Positions 1 through 12,700 of a DNA stretch of 64,000 nt are shown here, piece after piece; position 1 is the stretch's first letter, and each line of letters begins with the position of its first letter. A model generated the notes under the pieces. That model saw nothing but the letters and a program-made list of their open reading frames with translations. It had not been told where the DNA came from and ran no database searches. Source of the DNA: Aphelenchoides besseyi (taxonomy: Eukaryota; Nematoda; Chromadorea; Rhabditida; Aphelenchoididae); contig JAMPIQ010000002.1 of assembly GCA_024699855.1 (NCBI GenBank), positions 8,494,001 through 8,558,000 of the forward strand, read 5' to 3'. The translations under genes and the position numbers were made by a program.

Positions 1-795
1 GTATAGAGTGGAACGAACTCTTTCTCGCCCAAAACTCGCAACGCCAAGTTGATTATCGCTTGTTCCAAATAAACCAACGGTCCTTTTAAAAAGTACCCGC
101 GACCACCGGCAACAATCGAACCACGTTCACCGTCGAATCCGTCAACCATGACAACCAAATCCACGTGTGAATACTTCTTTTCGACACTCGTATCGCCAAA
201 CGTTCGTTCAACACCGTTGTTGTCTTCGTTATCGCTGACTATGACAGTGGAGTGCAAGATGTTTCCGATTCGTCCAAGAACCGCGTTTCTTTCGGCCTCA
301 ACTTTTTCCAACTCCACTTTCATACTCTCCATTTTCTCGTCCATTGCCACACGAAGGGCTTTGATTTGCAGAATATTCAAATCCTAAGAATCAAGTGAAC
401 AAAAAATAAAAACCAGTAACTTACCTTAACGTCTTCCAATTTCAAGTCTCCCAATTTGGACAACAATTCTTCAGACACATTTGCATGATCACCCTGCGGT
501 TCTTTCTTCTGTAACTCGAAGAATAAAGTTGGAAAAGTTTACAGCTTACTTTCATTTTCTCCCCAATCGCTTTGCTTGCCGTGTTCTTTGAACGATTGAT
601 ACAATCAACGGCATGTCGAACTGAAATACGAAACGGTGGAACTCAATTAGTTTGTTTACCTTGTCGCCATTTCTCATCCTTGGCAATCACTTGATCGACC
701 AACGTAACGTCTTTGTAGCGATCACGTTGAGATTTCCGAATTGCTTCCGGATCGCCGCCTTTTTCCGCACGAAATAGATCGATGTTCAGAACCAT
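1..795 (-). CDS. sars: Seryl-tRNA synthetase, cytosolic (5' part only)
   Basis: Charges tRNA-Ser with serine in the cytosol. The protein begins [20 protein letters not shown] and continues [20 protein letters not shown], the typical start of eukaryotic SerRS, followed by the coiled-coil tRNA-binding arm ([27 protein letters not shown] type sequence) and then the [20 protein letters not shown] and [20 protein letters not shown] block that opens the catalytic domain. At least three short introns (near 384-421, 515-549 and 620-660) interrupt it. The start ATG is the complement of 793-795. The gene runs off the left edge, so the class II motifs 2 and 3 are outside the window. It is divergent from the plus-strand gene at 1040, with about 240 bp between the start codons. 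Identification is secure; exact exon ends are by eye. Confidence 0.93.
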
Positions 796-1039
796 TTTTA
801 GGTCTAAAAACCTTCAAATAATATAAAAACTGTTGTATTCTGACTGACAGGTTGGAGGAAATGTCCACGACTATTGCATCAACTCAGCAAACGTTTCCCA
901 TTGCTCTTGAAGTCTCGCGTTTGTATCTTAAGTGGAAAGTTTATCGCGGTCGACTTCGGTTGGAATGCGATTCAGCGTCTAAACGTAAAGACGATTCTTA
1001 AACTTTAATTCGTCAACGGTTTCTATGTAAATTTCCACA

Positions 1040-2792
1040 ATGAATCGTCCAATGTAAGTTTCTTAACGACCTTATATTTCAAATTCTTATGAACTTTGTG
1101 AAAACTTTGTCAATCGGAGATCACTGGTTTCTTTTAACATAGTGATGCAAACATCCTGTTCTTTTTAAAAACAAGTTTAAAAACCAAAAACTAGGTCTTG
1201 AAGTTAAATTTTAGTTGGTGTAATTGAGCGGCGACTAAGTTGTATAAGTACGTTAATCGTATCCGTGGGATGAAGTTTAATGCTTAGGGTATAAAACGCT
1301 GAAAAGTTCATATGTAGTATTGTTCTTCGTATAACCTTCAACTTTCAGAATACACACTGATCCTCCGCAATTAGCATCAAAGTGCACGAAACAAGATCGA
1401 CCAACTCGTGCCGCCTCAACAAAAGCCGATGAGCGCATTAAACGTTTGGTTGAATCTCGAAAAATGTACGGGTAGGTGGATTATTTTGATGAGCTTACAA
1501 CCTTTTTTTTATTCATCAAAACGTCTTCTACGATTTTAGGGGTATTAAGAAGAAGCCGTCAACACCAAACGAAAATCCTGCTCCAGTGGCTTCTCGTCGT
1601 CGTAGTGATCGACTTCGCGCATTGCCTGCTCCTAAAGCGACCATCGTAAAACCAGTGGTTGTTCGCCGGCCCTCTCTGACCACATCAAAGAAACGTCGAA
1701 GCTCAGGAATCAAGAAAAATGTCAGAAGATCAGGCGTACTTGCGAAACCTGTTGTTCGACCCATCAAGCAAGAAGTAAAAGCTGAACCTTTGCCTTCGTC
1801 GTCATCTTGTACATCATCAGATAGCGACTTGGGTCTCGGATGTCTCAATTCTACTCAGACTGTCAAAAAAAATCGCCCGTCGACTGCTCCGGTAAGCAAT
1901 CACAGATCGTTTGCTAATTTTCGTGTCATTTCAAGACAAAACAAACCACTATCACAGACATTGATCCACAACAATTCCAACCAGCGTCGAGTTTCGATTT
2001 CAATTCTTTGGAGAATGAACGTCAACAAGTTAGTGAATAAGTCAAACGTGTAATTTCATTTTAACTTTTCAGTCAAATAGTACGCGAATGTCCATTATGA
2101 ATGTGGATATCTTCGACCCGGCAGCTCGTGCAGCGTTCATTCATCAGCAAAAGGAAGTCCGTCGAAGAGAAAGCGTTGCCTTCTTGAAAACGATTAGTGA
2201 ACCGAATCCAACTCGAAGTTTACTTCGTCAAAAAATGAATCCAAGTGCTCGAACAAACAAGATCAAGTTTGCTGAGCATCCGAAGATCAATCGAATTTCT
2301 GAAGTAACATCGAATTTCATTATTAATCGCGATTTTCAACTTTTAGGTTGCTGAGTCGGAAGAAGTGTTGGAAAATCGATGTCAAGTGCGAGCTGCTAAT
2401 GTTGCTTACGAACAACCTTTGCATTCATCTACACCTTCCCGCTTGAATCGTGGCTGCGAATCGACGATTGCAGAGTCTCCGACATATAATCTCGATGAGA
2501 ACAACATTCAACCGAAGAAACTGGACTTCGATCTTTCACTTCCGGAATCACCACCGGCTCCCAAAGAGAAGTCGACTCCATCTAGTGAGCCTTTTACCAC
2601 TGAAGTTGGCGAACTCTACCAAATCTTACGTCCATTTTTGATGCGGTTAGTGTATTCAGTTGCCTTTCGCAGTTCTAATTTTTTACTTTCAGTTTCAAAC
2701 GTCTGACTGTTGATGAGTGCGAACGTTTGGTCGCTAAGCTTGCCAATGAAGAAAAAAACGCCTTGAAGACTTTGGCCCGTTTACTCGATTAA
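1040..2792 (+). CDS. Unrecognised basic, serine-rich, probably nuclear protein
   Basis: Six exons can be joined in frame: a tiny first exon (MNRP, intron from 1054), then exons near 1348-1470, 1540-1892, 1937-2028, 2073-2302, 2347-2645 and 2692-2792. The product is about 370 residues, rich in Lys, Arg, Ser and Pro, with basic patches (ASRRRSDRLRALPAPK, TTSKKRRSSGIKKNVRR) that look like nuclear localisation or DNA-contact segments. An acidic-serine stretch and several SP/TP sites (ESPPAPKEKSTPSS) could be CDK sites. The last 30 residues, beginning FKRLTVDECERLVAKLANEE, look helical. I do not recognise a domain. The mixture resembles kinetochore or chromosomal-passenger accessory proteins, but that is only a composition argument. 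Stop codon TAA at 2790-2792. Splice sites are canonical GT-AG throughout. Confidence 0.75.
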
Positions 2793-4334
2793 TTTTTTTA
2801 TTTCTTATTCTGAACTCATGATGCCACTTCTGTTTTATGTTCACTGTTATCCAAATATAAGCATTTGTCAAAAGAATATTTTGAATTACAACGTCCACTG
2901 CTGAATCAGTGGTCGATTCATGGGGCAGACGTAGTCATTGAATCGAAGGAAAACTGTCAATTCGTAAAATCCGCACAAACATCGCTGTTGCTAACTTTCG
3001 TGTTCGCGTTTGAATTGTGTTGTATAGGGCGGGAATTAGCAAACCGAATCGCAAATATACGCGTTGAATGGAAAATTGTGAGGCAAACTTTTCGAGTTTC
3101 ATTGAGAAGGTCGCGCCCTTTGAGAATCGGAAGCCGCCAACCCAGAAACTGATTGAGACGTCGGTTTTTGGTTGTTTTCTTCCGTTTGTCTCCGAGTTTC
3201 CTGACAAATCACGGGCGTTTGTTTAAACGAGCAACGCAATTAAACGACTTTAGGGCGCGTTCAATTGAGCTCGAAGCCCATTCAATGAAAGAGGTTCATG
3301 ACGAAAACAAACAATCTTAGAGTTTCTTTTTCGATACGCGTTGAGATTTTTGTTTTGTGAGGTAAACGCTCGATGAACGTTCCGTGAAAAGTGAGTTGAG
3401 GAAGTAGCCAGAGAACATTACCTTAGCAACACCGAAATAAAGTACTTCAATTTGCACTTCTCACTTCTTTTCGTTCGCAGAAGTGGATCCCGTTCGACGT
3501 TCTTTAAAATTGCGTACGTAATAATTAGATCAATTTGTGTACTGCCATTATGTCATTCGCAATACACCGGTTTTACCTTGTCGTGTCGATGTAATTATGA
3601 AAATGCGTGGTCACGAAAGCGATTTACGGTCAAATTCAAAGACACATGTAAAACTTACGGTGCTCGTTTATTAAAGAGCGGATTACTTTTCATGAATGAG
3701 GACTGACTATCAATTCGTGGGTCTCTTTTCTCTTCCTAAGACGAACTAATGGCCTGCAAAGTTTGGCTTCTTCTAACCGACTCTCAGATTTGCAACTGTC
3801 GTTCATATTCACACGCTTGAGAAGCTCAGCAGTCAAAACTGACCATAGTTCTAGTTTTGTAATCTACGGCCAACTATTGAGCAACGGGATTTCGATTTTA
3901 ACGTCAAGGTCAATTTGTCATTTTATTCCAAACACTTTCCGTCCGAATAACAAGTGCTCGTTAGTTGCAATTCAAATTCAATTCCCGTTTTTGGCACTTG
4001 CTTTGCTCTGTTTTTTGACCCATTACGGCCGCTAATTACTAGCAACAAAGCTTTGTCATGTGAATGAGAACCATGAAATTGAACTCTTTTCGTTACGGTG
4101 AAAGTAACTTCTAAGCCGTGAGTCATTGAGATGCGTGGCCTAACCTCCGGTTTGGTTTGTTTTGTAACGGAATGCACAACCCAATATCCGCTTGGCAAAT
4201 AGGCACTTTTGGTTGACAACGCCTACGAATCGCGATCTTTTGAGTCGTTCACGCCTTTAGTCATTTTTGGCGGGTATATCGTTTGTCTTTTAGGCACTTA
4301 AATTCTCTTATAATATTCTTTGTATGCGGCCGAA
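2793..4334. other. Intergenic, nothing recognised
   Basis: AT-rich sequence between two plus-strand genes. The short open frames here lack splice context and recognisable residues. It probably holds the 3' UTR of the upstream gene and the promoter of the next one. No RNA gene or repeat was seen. Confidence 0.5.
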
Positions 4335-5439
4335 ATGGAAACTGTAAAACGAAGACTTTGTTGTTGTTGCTATAAAGAAGAAGCGAAAGTACAGGAATCG
4401 ACAATTGTAATAACTAAGAGCGGTATGTTGCGATAACACTCATTAACTTGTTATTTAGAAGGCTCTGTAATCACGCAGCCAGTAAAGTCAGCAGACGAAA
4501 GCCTACGGATGACTCAAACAAACGGCCACTCGATTCACAAGACCAACGAGGCTTTCGTCAACGATACCGTTGATTTGGAGGAAATCGACTTAAACGAGAG
4601 ACAATTAAGTCTACGGTCTAAAGGTCGCGAATTCAATAACAACAGACAAACAACTACTCGACAAGACTCACAATTTACGACCGAAGAAACGGTAAATGTC
4701 ACAGGATTAATGTTGGACCAACTCTACGACCAAAGCGATGATGATGAATGCACTAAACATTTGAGTCAAAAACACGATGATTGTCTTTCTGATCATATTG
4801 TTGAGGTAAATTGGAAAGTACAACAGAATGTAAAGAAATGTTTAGGAATACATTCTCGATACGAATGCAGTTACAGAAGCAACCGAAGAAGAAATCAAAG
4901 AGATTTCCAATCGATCTCCAACAAACAGCGTTCATCTCTTGACGATAAACCTCGGTGATCGATCACCGAATAAGGAGGATGCAATTCTCTCTGAAATTGT
5001 CATTGATGATCCAAAACCGGTTCCTCGAAGTCCAAATCGTCGTTCTATTCCGCCATCACCAACAAGTTCGTCTTCAATCACACGATCAAGATCGAATAGC
5101 CCTCCACCTATCGTTCATGAAATTCACCCGACTAACAATGAGTTGGGCACGGATCATCGTTTAAATTTGGACTTACCCCTTGGACACGCTTCAACTTCAC
5201 ACGTTACTGCCCAACATCAAGAATCACCAATCTACGCTGCCGTTGAAACTTCGCGAACTTCTGATCCTTTTCAGTTGGAACTAGAGAACCGAGCTCACAG
5301 CACTCGTATGTACTCGGGATTCAGTAGTGAGTCCAGTGATTCGGATTGCGAATCAACTCGAACATCAGAACGCGATCACAAGCAACGCGATTACGTCGTT
5401 TTGTCAAATGAGGAAACGGACAAATCGGTTTGTGGTTAA
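4335..5439 (+). CDS. Unrecognised acidic, serine-rich protein with N-terminal Cys cluster
   Basis: Three exons: 4335-4424, 4460-4806 and 4850-5439. The protein starts METVKRRLCCCCYKEEAKVQ; four consecutive cysteines after basic residues are a likely palmitoylation site, which would tether the protein to the cytoplasmic face of a membrane. The rest (about 340 residues) is low complexity and probably disordered: acidic clusters, a proline/serine stretch (PRSPNRRSIPPSPTSSSS) and a C-terminus rich in Ser and Glu. There is no transmembrane segment and no domain I recognise. The second intron (4807-4849) is fixed by the reading frame: the acceptor TTTAG before GAATACATTC keeps the long frame open, whereas the next AG does not. 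A possible poly(A) signal AATAAA lies near 5473. Function unknown. Confidence 0.7.
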
Positions 5440-5513
5440 AATATGTACATGTGCTCATTATCAATCAAGTGCAATAAACCATGTTTATCAATTCAACAAG
5501 CAATATCAAGCGG

Positions 5514-6108
5514 TTAGTTGAGCAAAATGCTGCTAAGTTTGCTACAGTTCACATTCTTGAAGTTCGCTGGAACTCCAATTGAAACAAGATCTTTTTCCGA
5601 GGCCGAGGAAATAGCCGCTTGAGCTTTCGTGCATTGAGTAGAAAGGGAGTCGGATAGAGTTGTGAAAACATCAACTAATTTGCCGTAAACAGCTTTTGCA
5701 TTGTCCGAAAGCTGTGTATCTTCCACTTCGACCGCTGATTGTCGTCGTTCTTCTTCAGCTTCGGTCAGTAGGTCACGGATTTTTGACTTAAAACACTAAT
5801 GTTAAACGCAATTCAACAAAACTTACTTGTTGATCTGCGAGCATCGCATCAACGCTGCTGCCAAGTTTGTTTATTAACTGATTCGCAGTGAGAGTATTGT
5901 CGTCAATTAGCTGTTGAGTTTTTTGTTGTACGTTTGAATCCAACGATTTGTAGACGTTTTTTAAGGCGAGAACAACTCCAGGTAGCGCCCATTTTGGAAA
6001 CCCGTTGAAGGTTGCTGATGAAGCGATTGCCGCAGTGTTGTTTTGGGCGAAAACAGTTGTTGAGGCGAAATGAAGAAGAATCAACTGAACGAGAAGGAAA
6101 ACACGCAT
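5514..6108 (-). CDS. Small secreted helical protein, possibly SXP/RAL-2 (DUF148)-like
   Basis: Two exons separated by a 38-nt intron near 5788-5825. The product, about 185 residues, begins with a clear signal peptide (MRVFLLVQLILLHFASTTVFA) followed by a helix-rich, Ala/Lys/Gln-rich body with only one Cys. The stretch LSDNAKAVYGKLVDVFTTL is reminiscent of the LSPxAxxAxxKL motif of nematode SXP/RAL-2 (DUF148) secreted proteins, but the match is weak. The ATG at the complement of 6106-6108 is chosen because it opens the signal sequence; the codon 18 nt upstream in frame is TTG. It is convergent with the gene ending at 5439 (74 bp gap). Family assignment tentative; the secreted nature is well supported. 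Confidence 0.7.
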
Positions 6109-6742
6109 TTCGATGGATGGGAACAAGTGAATTGAAATGCGGAAATTCGGCTTTGTAAGTCCGGAGATTAAATAGTTTTCACGAAGATTAAACGGATTTC
6201 AAAAAATCTGCCGACAATAAACGGAAGTATGCTGGAACAATGCAAGCGGATTTAACGACTTGGTTGTTCTCGGTATCCGCTGGATTACCGATAGAATGCT
6301 TCAATTATTTTGACACGTCATTCAATGTTCGTTTCACACAGCAATCTTTGTGTTTTTATTTCTAATCAATTTAAACAACAAAACCTAGAAAGTAAAACCG
6401 ATGAGTTGGAATACCTGTTTTGGAACTTATGCGTAAAATGAACAAACAGTTGAAGGCACAGAAATGGAGTGCAGTTCTTGTGGTCATTACTTGAAACTCG
6501 TAGATTTTTGGCAAGTGAGCAAAACTATTGCGTGGATGTGAACTAACAAGTGGAGTGAAGTTACGTTGAATCCAAGAAGTGAAGGGTCGTTTAAACGAAT
6601 AGAACTGCATTTAAAAATTGAACAAGCAAATTGCACGAAAGTGATTGTCGGATTAAATAACTGAAGCTTGAGAGATGTAGAATTCAATGAGCACTTATAC
6701 TTTCAACGACCAACTAAACAAAGGTTTTGCAATTAACGACAA
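6109..6742. other. Intergenic between two minus-strand genes
   Basis: Holds the promoter of the secreted protein at 5514-6108 and the 3' UTR of the IP3 receptor gene. Antisense and sense short frames are present but none has a convincing start plus splice context. Confidence 0.5.
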
Positions 6743-9700
6743 TCAACTCACATGACTGAGCTCTTGAAACTTCTGGGAGATTCCACGGAATTCCTTTTGA
6801 ATTGTTCTCATTTGCGCAAGCAAATCGCGCATATCCAGTTGATCGTTCTCCGTGTTGTCTTCTTTGAGACTAATAGCTTGCATTCGAGGAAACCAGTCCA
6901 AATTCCGTTCTTTCACACATTGAGCAACGAATGATTCGGGTCCTAAATTGGCATCTGATAGATCGTGGAGAAATCAACAAACCAGTGAACTCGGTTTCGT
7001 CTTTGACTAAAAACAACTTTAAATCCAAATATCGGAAAATTGAACTCACTTTGAAGCCAAACTATGAAATACAAATAGTGCCATAGATTGTGCTCATTCT
7101 CGTTGTGTTCTTCGAAAGTGATCGCTTTGTTATCGAAACGTCCACGTTCCAAACCACATATGAAACATGTGTTCTTCAGAATATCTTCCTTTTCATTCTT
7201 CTCCGTTCTCAAGTCGCCGAACGTGTCGATGATTACACCAAAAATCAAATTGAGAACAATGACAATCAAAACGATGTAAAACGAAAGATCGTACATGATA
7301 CGCTAAACATGAGCTTATAAGAATTCATTGAGTATAACAAAATAAAGACCCTAACGAATAGTTAACACACTTACCCATAGAAAATATGGTTCTTGAGGAT
7401 CAACGTTTCTTAGAACATCGCCAATTCCACCGCCATTTCGAAGACCCCAATTCAACGTTGTCAGAATACACATTCGTAAGGTATTACAAGTGGCCACTTT
7501 GTCTTCATCATCTGGCGGCTTATCCTTATCGTTTCTATCATTTGATTGTTGGCACGTTTGGTCATTTTCCGCGCATTGTTGCCAATCACTTCCATCGTAC
7601 CTGCTAAGCAAAAAACCTGTTTCATCCTCCAACTTCTCCACTTCCAATCGAAAATCTAGAATCCATAATAAGTGATGATTTAACACAAGTGAACAGACCT
7701 TTTTGGAAGAAGATGTAGCCAACAATCGAGAAATGATAGACAAGTATCAGCGCCAAAATACCGGTGAGAATAATCGACTGCCAATTACGTGTAACTGATC
7801 GTATCACATTGCGCAAAGTTTCTTCACTGGCAACAATATCAAGCAACTGAAAAGGTAAACAATTAAAATACAATGTCTAAAAACAAACCAAAATGGAGTA
7901 GAAGAAGGGATGAACGAAAAGTCCACAAAAACAAAACATCAAGTAGCCAATGTGATACCTAAACAAAAACAACATAAATAAATCATTTGATTTAATTGAC
8001 TAACCAAAATGTTCCATCAGTCAATCGTTCTGACCACGACCGATCTATCAGACCTTTATTTCCTACATAACTGATTGTGTGCAGTATCTTGTTAATAAGC
8101 TAGAGAAGATTTAGATTAACTTCACTGACGAAGCAAGTAACCTGTATGACGCCTATGAAGTAGAGCGATGGTACAATTCCGATCAGTGCCATGCAAAACA
8201 GAGTCAAACTTATGATCAGTGCGAATATTCCCGCTTGTGTCGGAACGTTCATACCAAACGAAGAACTAAAAGTTGTTGTAAATTTGTTGTCGAATATTCA
8301 AACAACCTACCTATCTTCCCACGAAACGTAGAGATGAGCAAAAGCAGCAAAGAGTGAAGCATAAACAAACGGATTAGACAAATTGATCGATTGAACGGTT
8401 GCAGCAGAGTTAAACGGATAACATAATGCAAGTATTATATTGATCAGAATGGCCTAAAACAAGAAGTTATTGAACATTCTAATCTTATAAAGTCACATTA
8501 AAAAATGACATTCGTCCCCAGAAACGAAGGCGTCGAGTACATGCACTAAGTATCGGTCGATCTTGGAGTTTTCGCTGCCATTTCATTTCCTCGTAAAGAG
8601 ATTTCCAACGATCGAAAAAGTCCGTTACCTTCGATCCCTGAGCATCTCGTTCGGTATTAATGAATATGTGATTTTTAGTGGCCGGAGTCAAATACGAACA
8701 AATGTCGTGAATTGGAAATACAACTCGTTCCATTTTTCGATCGTATCTAACGATCTAAAATCACTGGTTACAAAGGTTTGCATTTCATCTACAAACTTCG
8801 ATTTGTGCAGTGTGTGTACGATAGAATTCAAGAGCCGTTTTTGTATCCGACGGTTCCTTGATGTTATCGGGATTGAGCAATGCGGCCAATTCTTCGTTAT
8901 GTCGCGACAACTGATGAGCCAAAATGTAAACATTATGCCCAACTTCTTTGGGATCAATTAAAGTCGAAGCCACAACAGCACTGGGGTTGATTTTCAACGG
9001 TGGAAGACTACAGGGAGGTGAACCCGATGGTGTCGCCAGTTTTCGTTCCGACGGGTCTTGATGAATTGCAATTTCAGGAACAATTGACGGCAATGCGCCA
9101 TTGTTCTTCTGAAACAAAGTCTATTAATGAATACATTTGTTTTCATCGTTACATTATGAGCAATCAGTTGATGCCGAACTTTCGTGACTTGGAAATCGCT
9201 AGAACCACTCATATTATAAGCTTGAACAATAGCTTTAATCAGCTGTTTAGGGCCACCAGAAGTGTGAAACATGTTGCGAAGTACACGTTCCGAGTTTTCA
9301 CTGTCGTGTCGACTTTCCATGATTGCGAGAAGCAGTTTTGATGCATTACTTTTAATTTCCAATGCCAATTCGATATGGTCGTCTGCCAGCGGTTTAATAT
9401 CGTTGAGGACAAGTGAAATTATGATATCCAAACCATTCGATTCGTCTAAACATCGATTCATTGATGGCGTGTTAAAAAAAGCAAATGCATTTGTAAAGTT
9501 GAATTGCACTTAAAAATAGTCAGAAAACCTACGCATAGCAAGTGTGTTCTGTAGAAGAATTACAATTAATCTATTCATTGTTGTTCAACTTACTTGGTTT
9601 TCGTTACAAGGCCCCTGACAAAACTCAGTGAGTGTAATTAATGTCTGTGTAATCAGAGAGAAGTTGTGTTCTCCGATTTCGCCGAAAACTCCCAAACTTC

Positions 9701-12700
9701 CTTTCGTGCTTCCACAGATTGTGTCCAGAAATAGAAGGGTTTCGGCAACAAGATTGTAATCAGGTCTACTGTTTTGGGTTCGCAAAAATGACTGAAGTAT
9801 GTGGTTGTGATTTTCACATAAAAGTTGCAAGAATCGAAGAATCGGCTCGATGATTCCAACTTCTGATGGTAACATGTTTGGTATTCTTTAAGTCATAGGT
9901 TAGTATTTTTAACCGTTGTTTTCTGTTACTTGTCTTCGTCTTGATAGTTGTCGTTGATACTTGGAGTGTAAGAGACATTCGCATAATCACTGGGTAGTGT
10001 CATTGGATTGGGTTGATTCTCAGAGAATGAAGATTGATGCGATACCGGCTTGTGCGGATGAAGACCGTCAAGAAGTGGTGATTGATCGGATACGAACGGC
10101 AGTGGTGTCATGGCCGTTGATGCTAAAAACTCTCTTGGGATGAGAACAAATTGACATTAAATTGGAAAGTTGTTGCTTATGCGCAATCGATTGATGTACT
10201 GACAGATTTGCAAGACAGTGATAAAGCATTTGGGAAACCAAGCAAATGGGATAAACTAACAAGGAAAAAAGTAAACGTACAACGACGACTGATTGATGTT
10301 GACATCGCTGAAAATAAAACAACCGCAGTTTTCTACCGTTATTGCTGGCCCTTGAAATTTAAAGAAAAACACCCGAAATAGTTAAAGTCGTTGTTATTGA
10401 CAAGCAATGCAATAAATAGCCCATTGAACTTACCAGATTTTGTTCTTCCCGTACTTCCAGACATCATATCACTCTTCAGACGATTTTGAGCTGCTTGTAG
10501 TTTCGTGATGAATGCTCGAAAGAACTTTCCAGCAACTTTCTTCTCTTTCAATCGATGATAAAACGACATTTGAACTTCGTAATTTCCCTCGTAAAGCAAA
10601 GCTTTGGCGAGCTGACAGGCCTTAAGAAAGATTTCGTGTGATGGTTCCATTACGATCAGATCGATGACCAGGTCTGAAAATTAACAAATAAACACACTAA
10701 CCTCATGCTTTCGTATTACCAACTGCACCGGCATTGTTCAGTTTGCATTGAACTTCGTAGAGCGAAATATTTCGTAAGGGTCGTAATTCGCTGTCGAACA
10801 CATAGTCTCGATGTTTCCCGTCAACATCGGTTTTCGACATAATCGGTTTTCCACTACTCATCACTGCATCAGCGCCGAAATATCGCTCCAACAATTGACG
10901 ACGAACAGTTTTTCCCTGTAATTACAGAAAGTTAATAATAAGGCTCGTGTGTTCAAATAGAAAGTGGACAGTTCCGAAAGAAGTGAGTTTTAGTAAGTGA
11001 GTGCCGTCCAACATGTGCAGTGCATCAGAAGTGGTTAGATAGAAAGCAATGGAAATGATTAAAAACGGCCAAACCGCAAAACTCATTACTTCGGAATCAG
11101 TCAATTGCCATTCAACTTCGCTTACCACATTCACCGTATTCGGATAGCGAGCGTAACAAATCGGCTAAAATGTTAGTTGAACAAAATTTAATTAAGCATT
11201 AAAGTACTTTGCTTATTAATTTATTAGTAAGCTAAAAGACAGTTCAGAAAACTTACTTGTAATGTAAAGTTATGTTTTGCAGAGGTCGCCATTTTACACA
11301 AAGTGATCAGAACGCGGCCGCACAGATTTTCATGCTTTTGAACCAATAGTAACTTGCAGTGTTGGATTAACCTAAAATCAGGCTTATTGGCGCCTTTTCA
11401 TTGCATTGTTTACTTGGAACAAACGCCACCATGTTCGCAACGGTCTCGCAACTTCGAACCCACTGGAAACAAGCGTTCGGGCAAATGTAAAACATCAACC
11501 AAAACAGACGACTCAGCTGATTGCAAAGGTTGAAGAAAGAGTTTGAGTTCATCGACCAACTGCTGATAACACGTAACAACGTTGTTCTGACTGTCAACTG
11601 TTCGAGAATATCGTGGAGCGTTGAGATGACGATTTGTACGAACGGAGAGAGACTGTTGATTGCGCTAAACAATATCGATTAACTGGCTTAACAACTGGTA
11701 AAATACTTACTGTAATGAAACGAGCGGAGTGCGCGGCACTTTGCCATCGAGCTTTTGCTGTGGTTGCCGAACTGACCGGTGGAAGCGAAAGGTTCGTAAG
11801 TGGAAAGATGCCCATTTCATCAGCGCACTTGTTCAATCGTTTCGTGCAATCTGCAACTCGATACCAATTCTTTGAGTGATGTCCACTTTTTAATCGTCCA
11901 TTCTGAAGTTCATTCAGTTGTTGAACAATACTCGTGAAACGTTTTTGATGTTGCTGCAACTCGACTTATAAGAATATTTTCTTCTCCTTCAAAACAAACT
12001 CGAATATCGAGCATTGGCTGTTGATTATACGGTTTTTCGAAGAAACGTGTGAGCACTTCTGTTAAAATCTGACAAACATATCGCTCCAGACTAATCAAGT
12101 CGGGAGTTTGACGTGCATCTTTTTTCAAATACATCGACAACTAAATAGCATTTTAACCATTAACGTTCTTCTAACTAACCTTCCGAATGTCACAAAGAAC
12201 ATCGTCCAGAATTTGCTCCAAGTACTCAACATTATTCGCGTCTTTAAGTTCGATGTCCGTATCAATGTAACAATGAAGCATGAATTGCAGGTACACGCTT
12301 TTCACTTCAACAATACACTCTTTGGCCGTAACTACACGAACAATGTGATCCATGGGCATAAACGAAGCGCTTTTGATTTCCGTTGTTCCATTTTTTCCTT
12401 TTGTGCACAAAGCCATCAACTTCACAAGTTCAATGTGATATCGCAAGGGCGATGTTACGTCAAGATCCTAAATTTCATGCAAATTGGAACGTTTAACAAA
12501 CTTACAACATTGGCTCTCATCATCTCAATCAGCTGCTCAAAACTCGCACTATCGACGTAAAACTGGCGAACCTCATCTGACGCTTTTCCAATCTAAAATT
12601 GACAGTAAAGACGACAAGTTAATGAACAAACTTCTTCGACGATTTTCAATTGCACTTCGTCCATTTCTTTTTCTGATGGCGATACAATAATTTGCAACAA

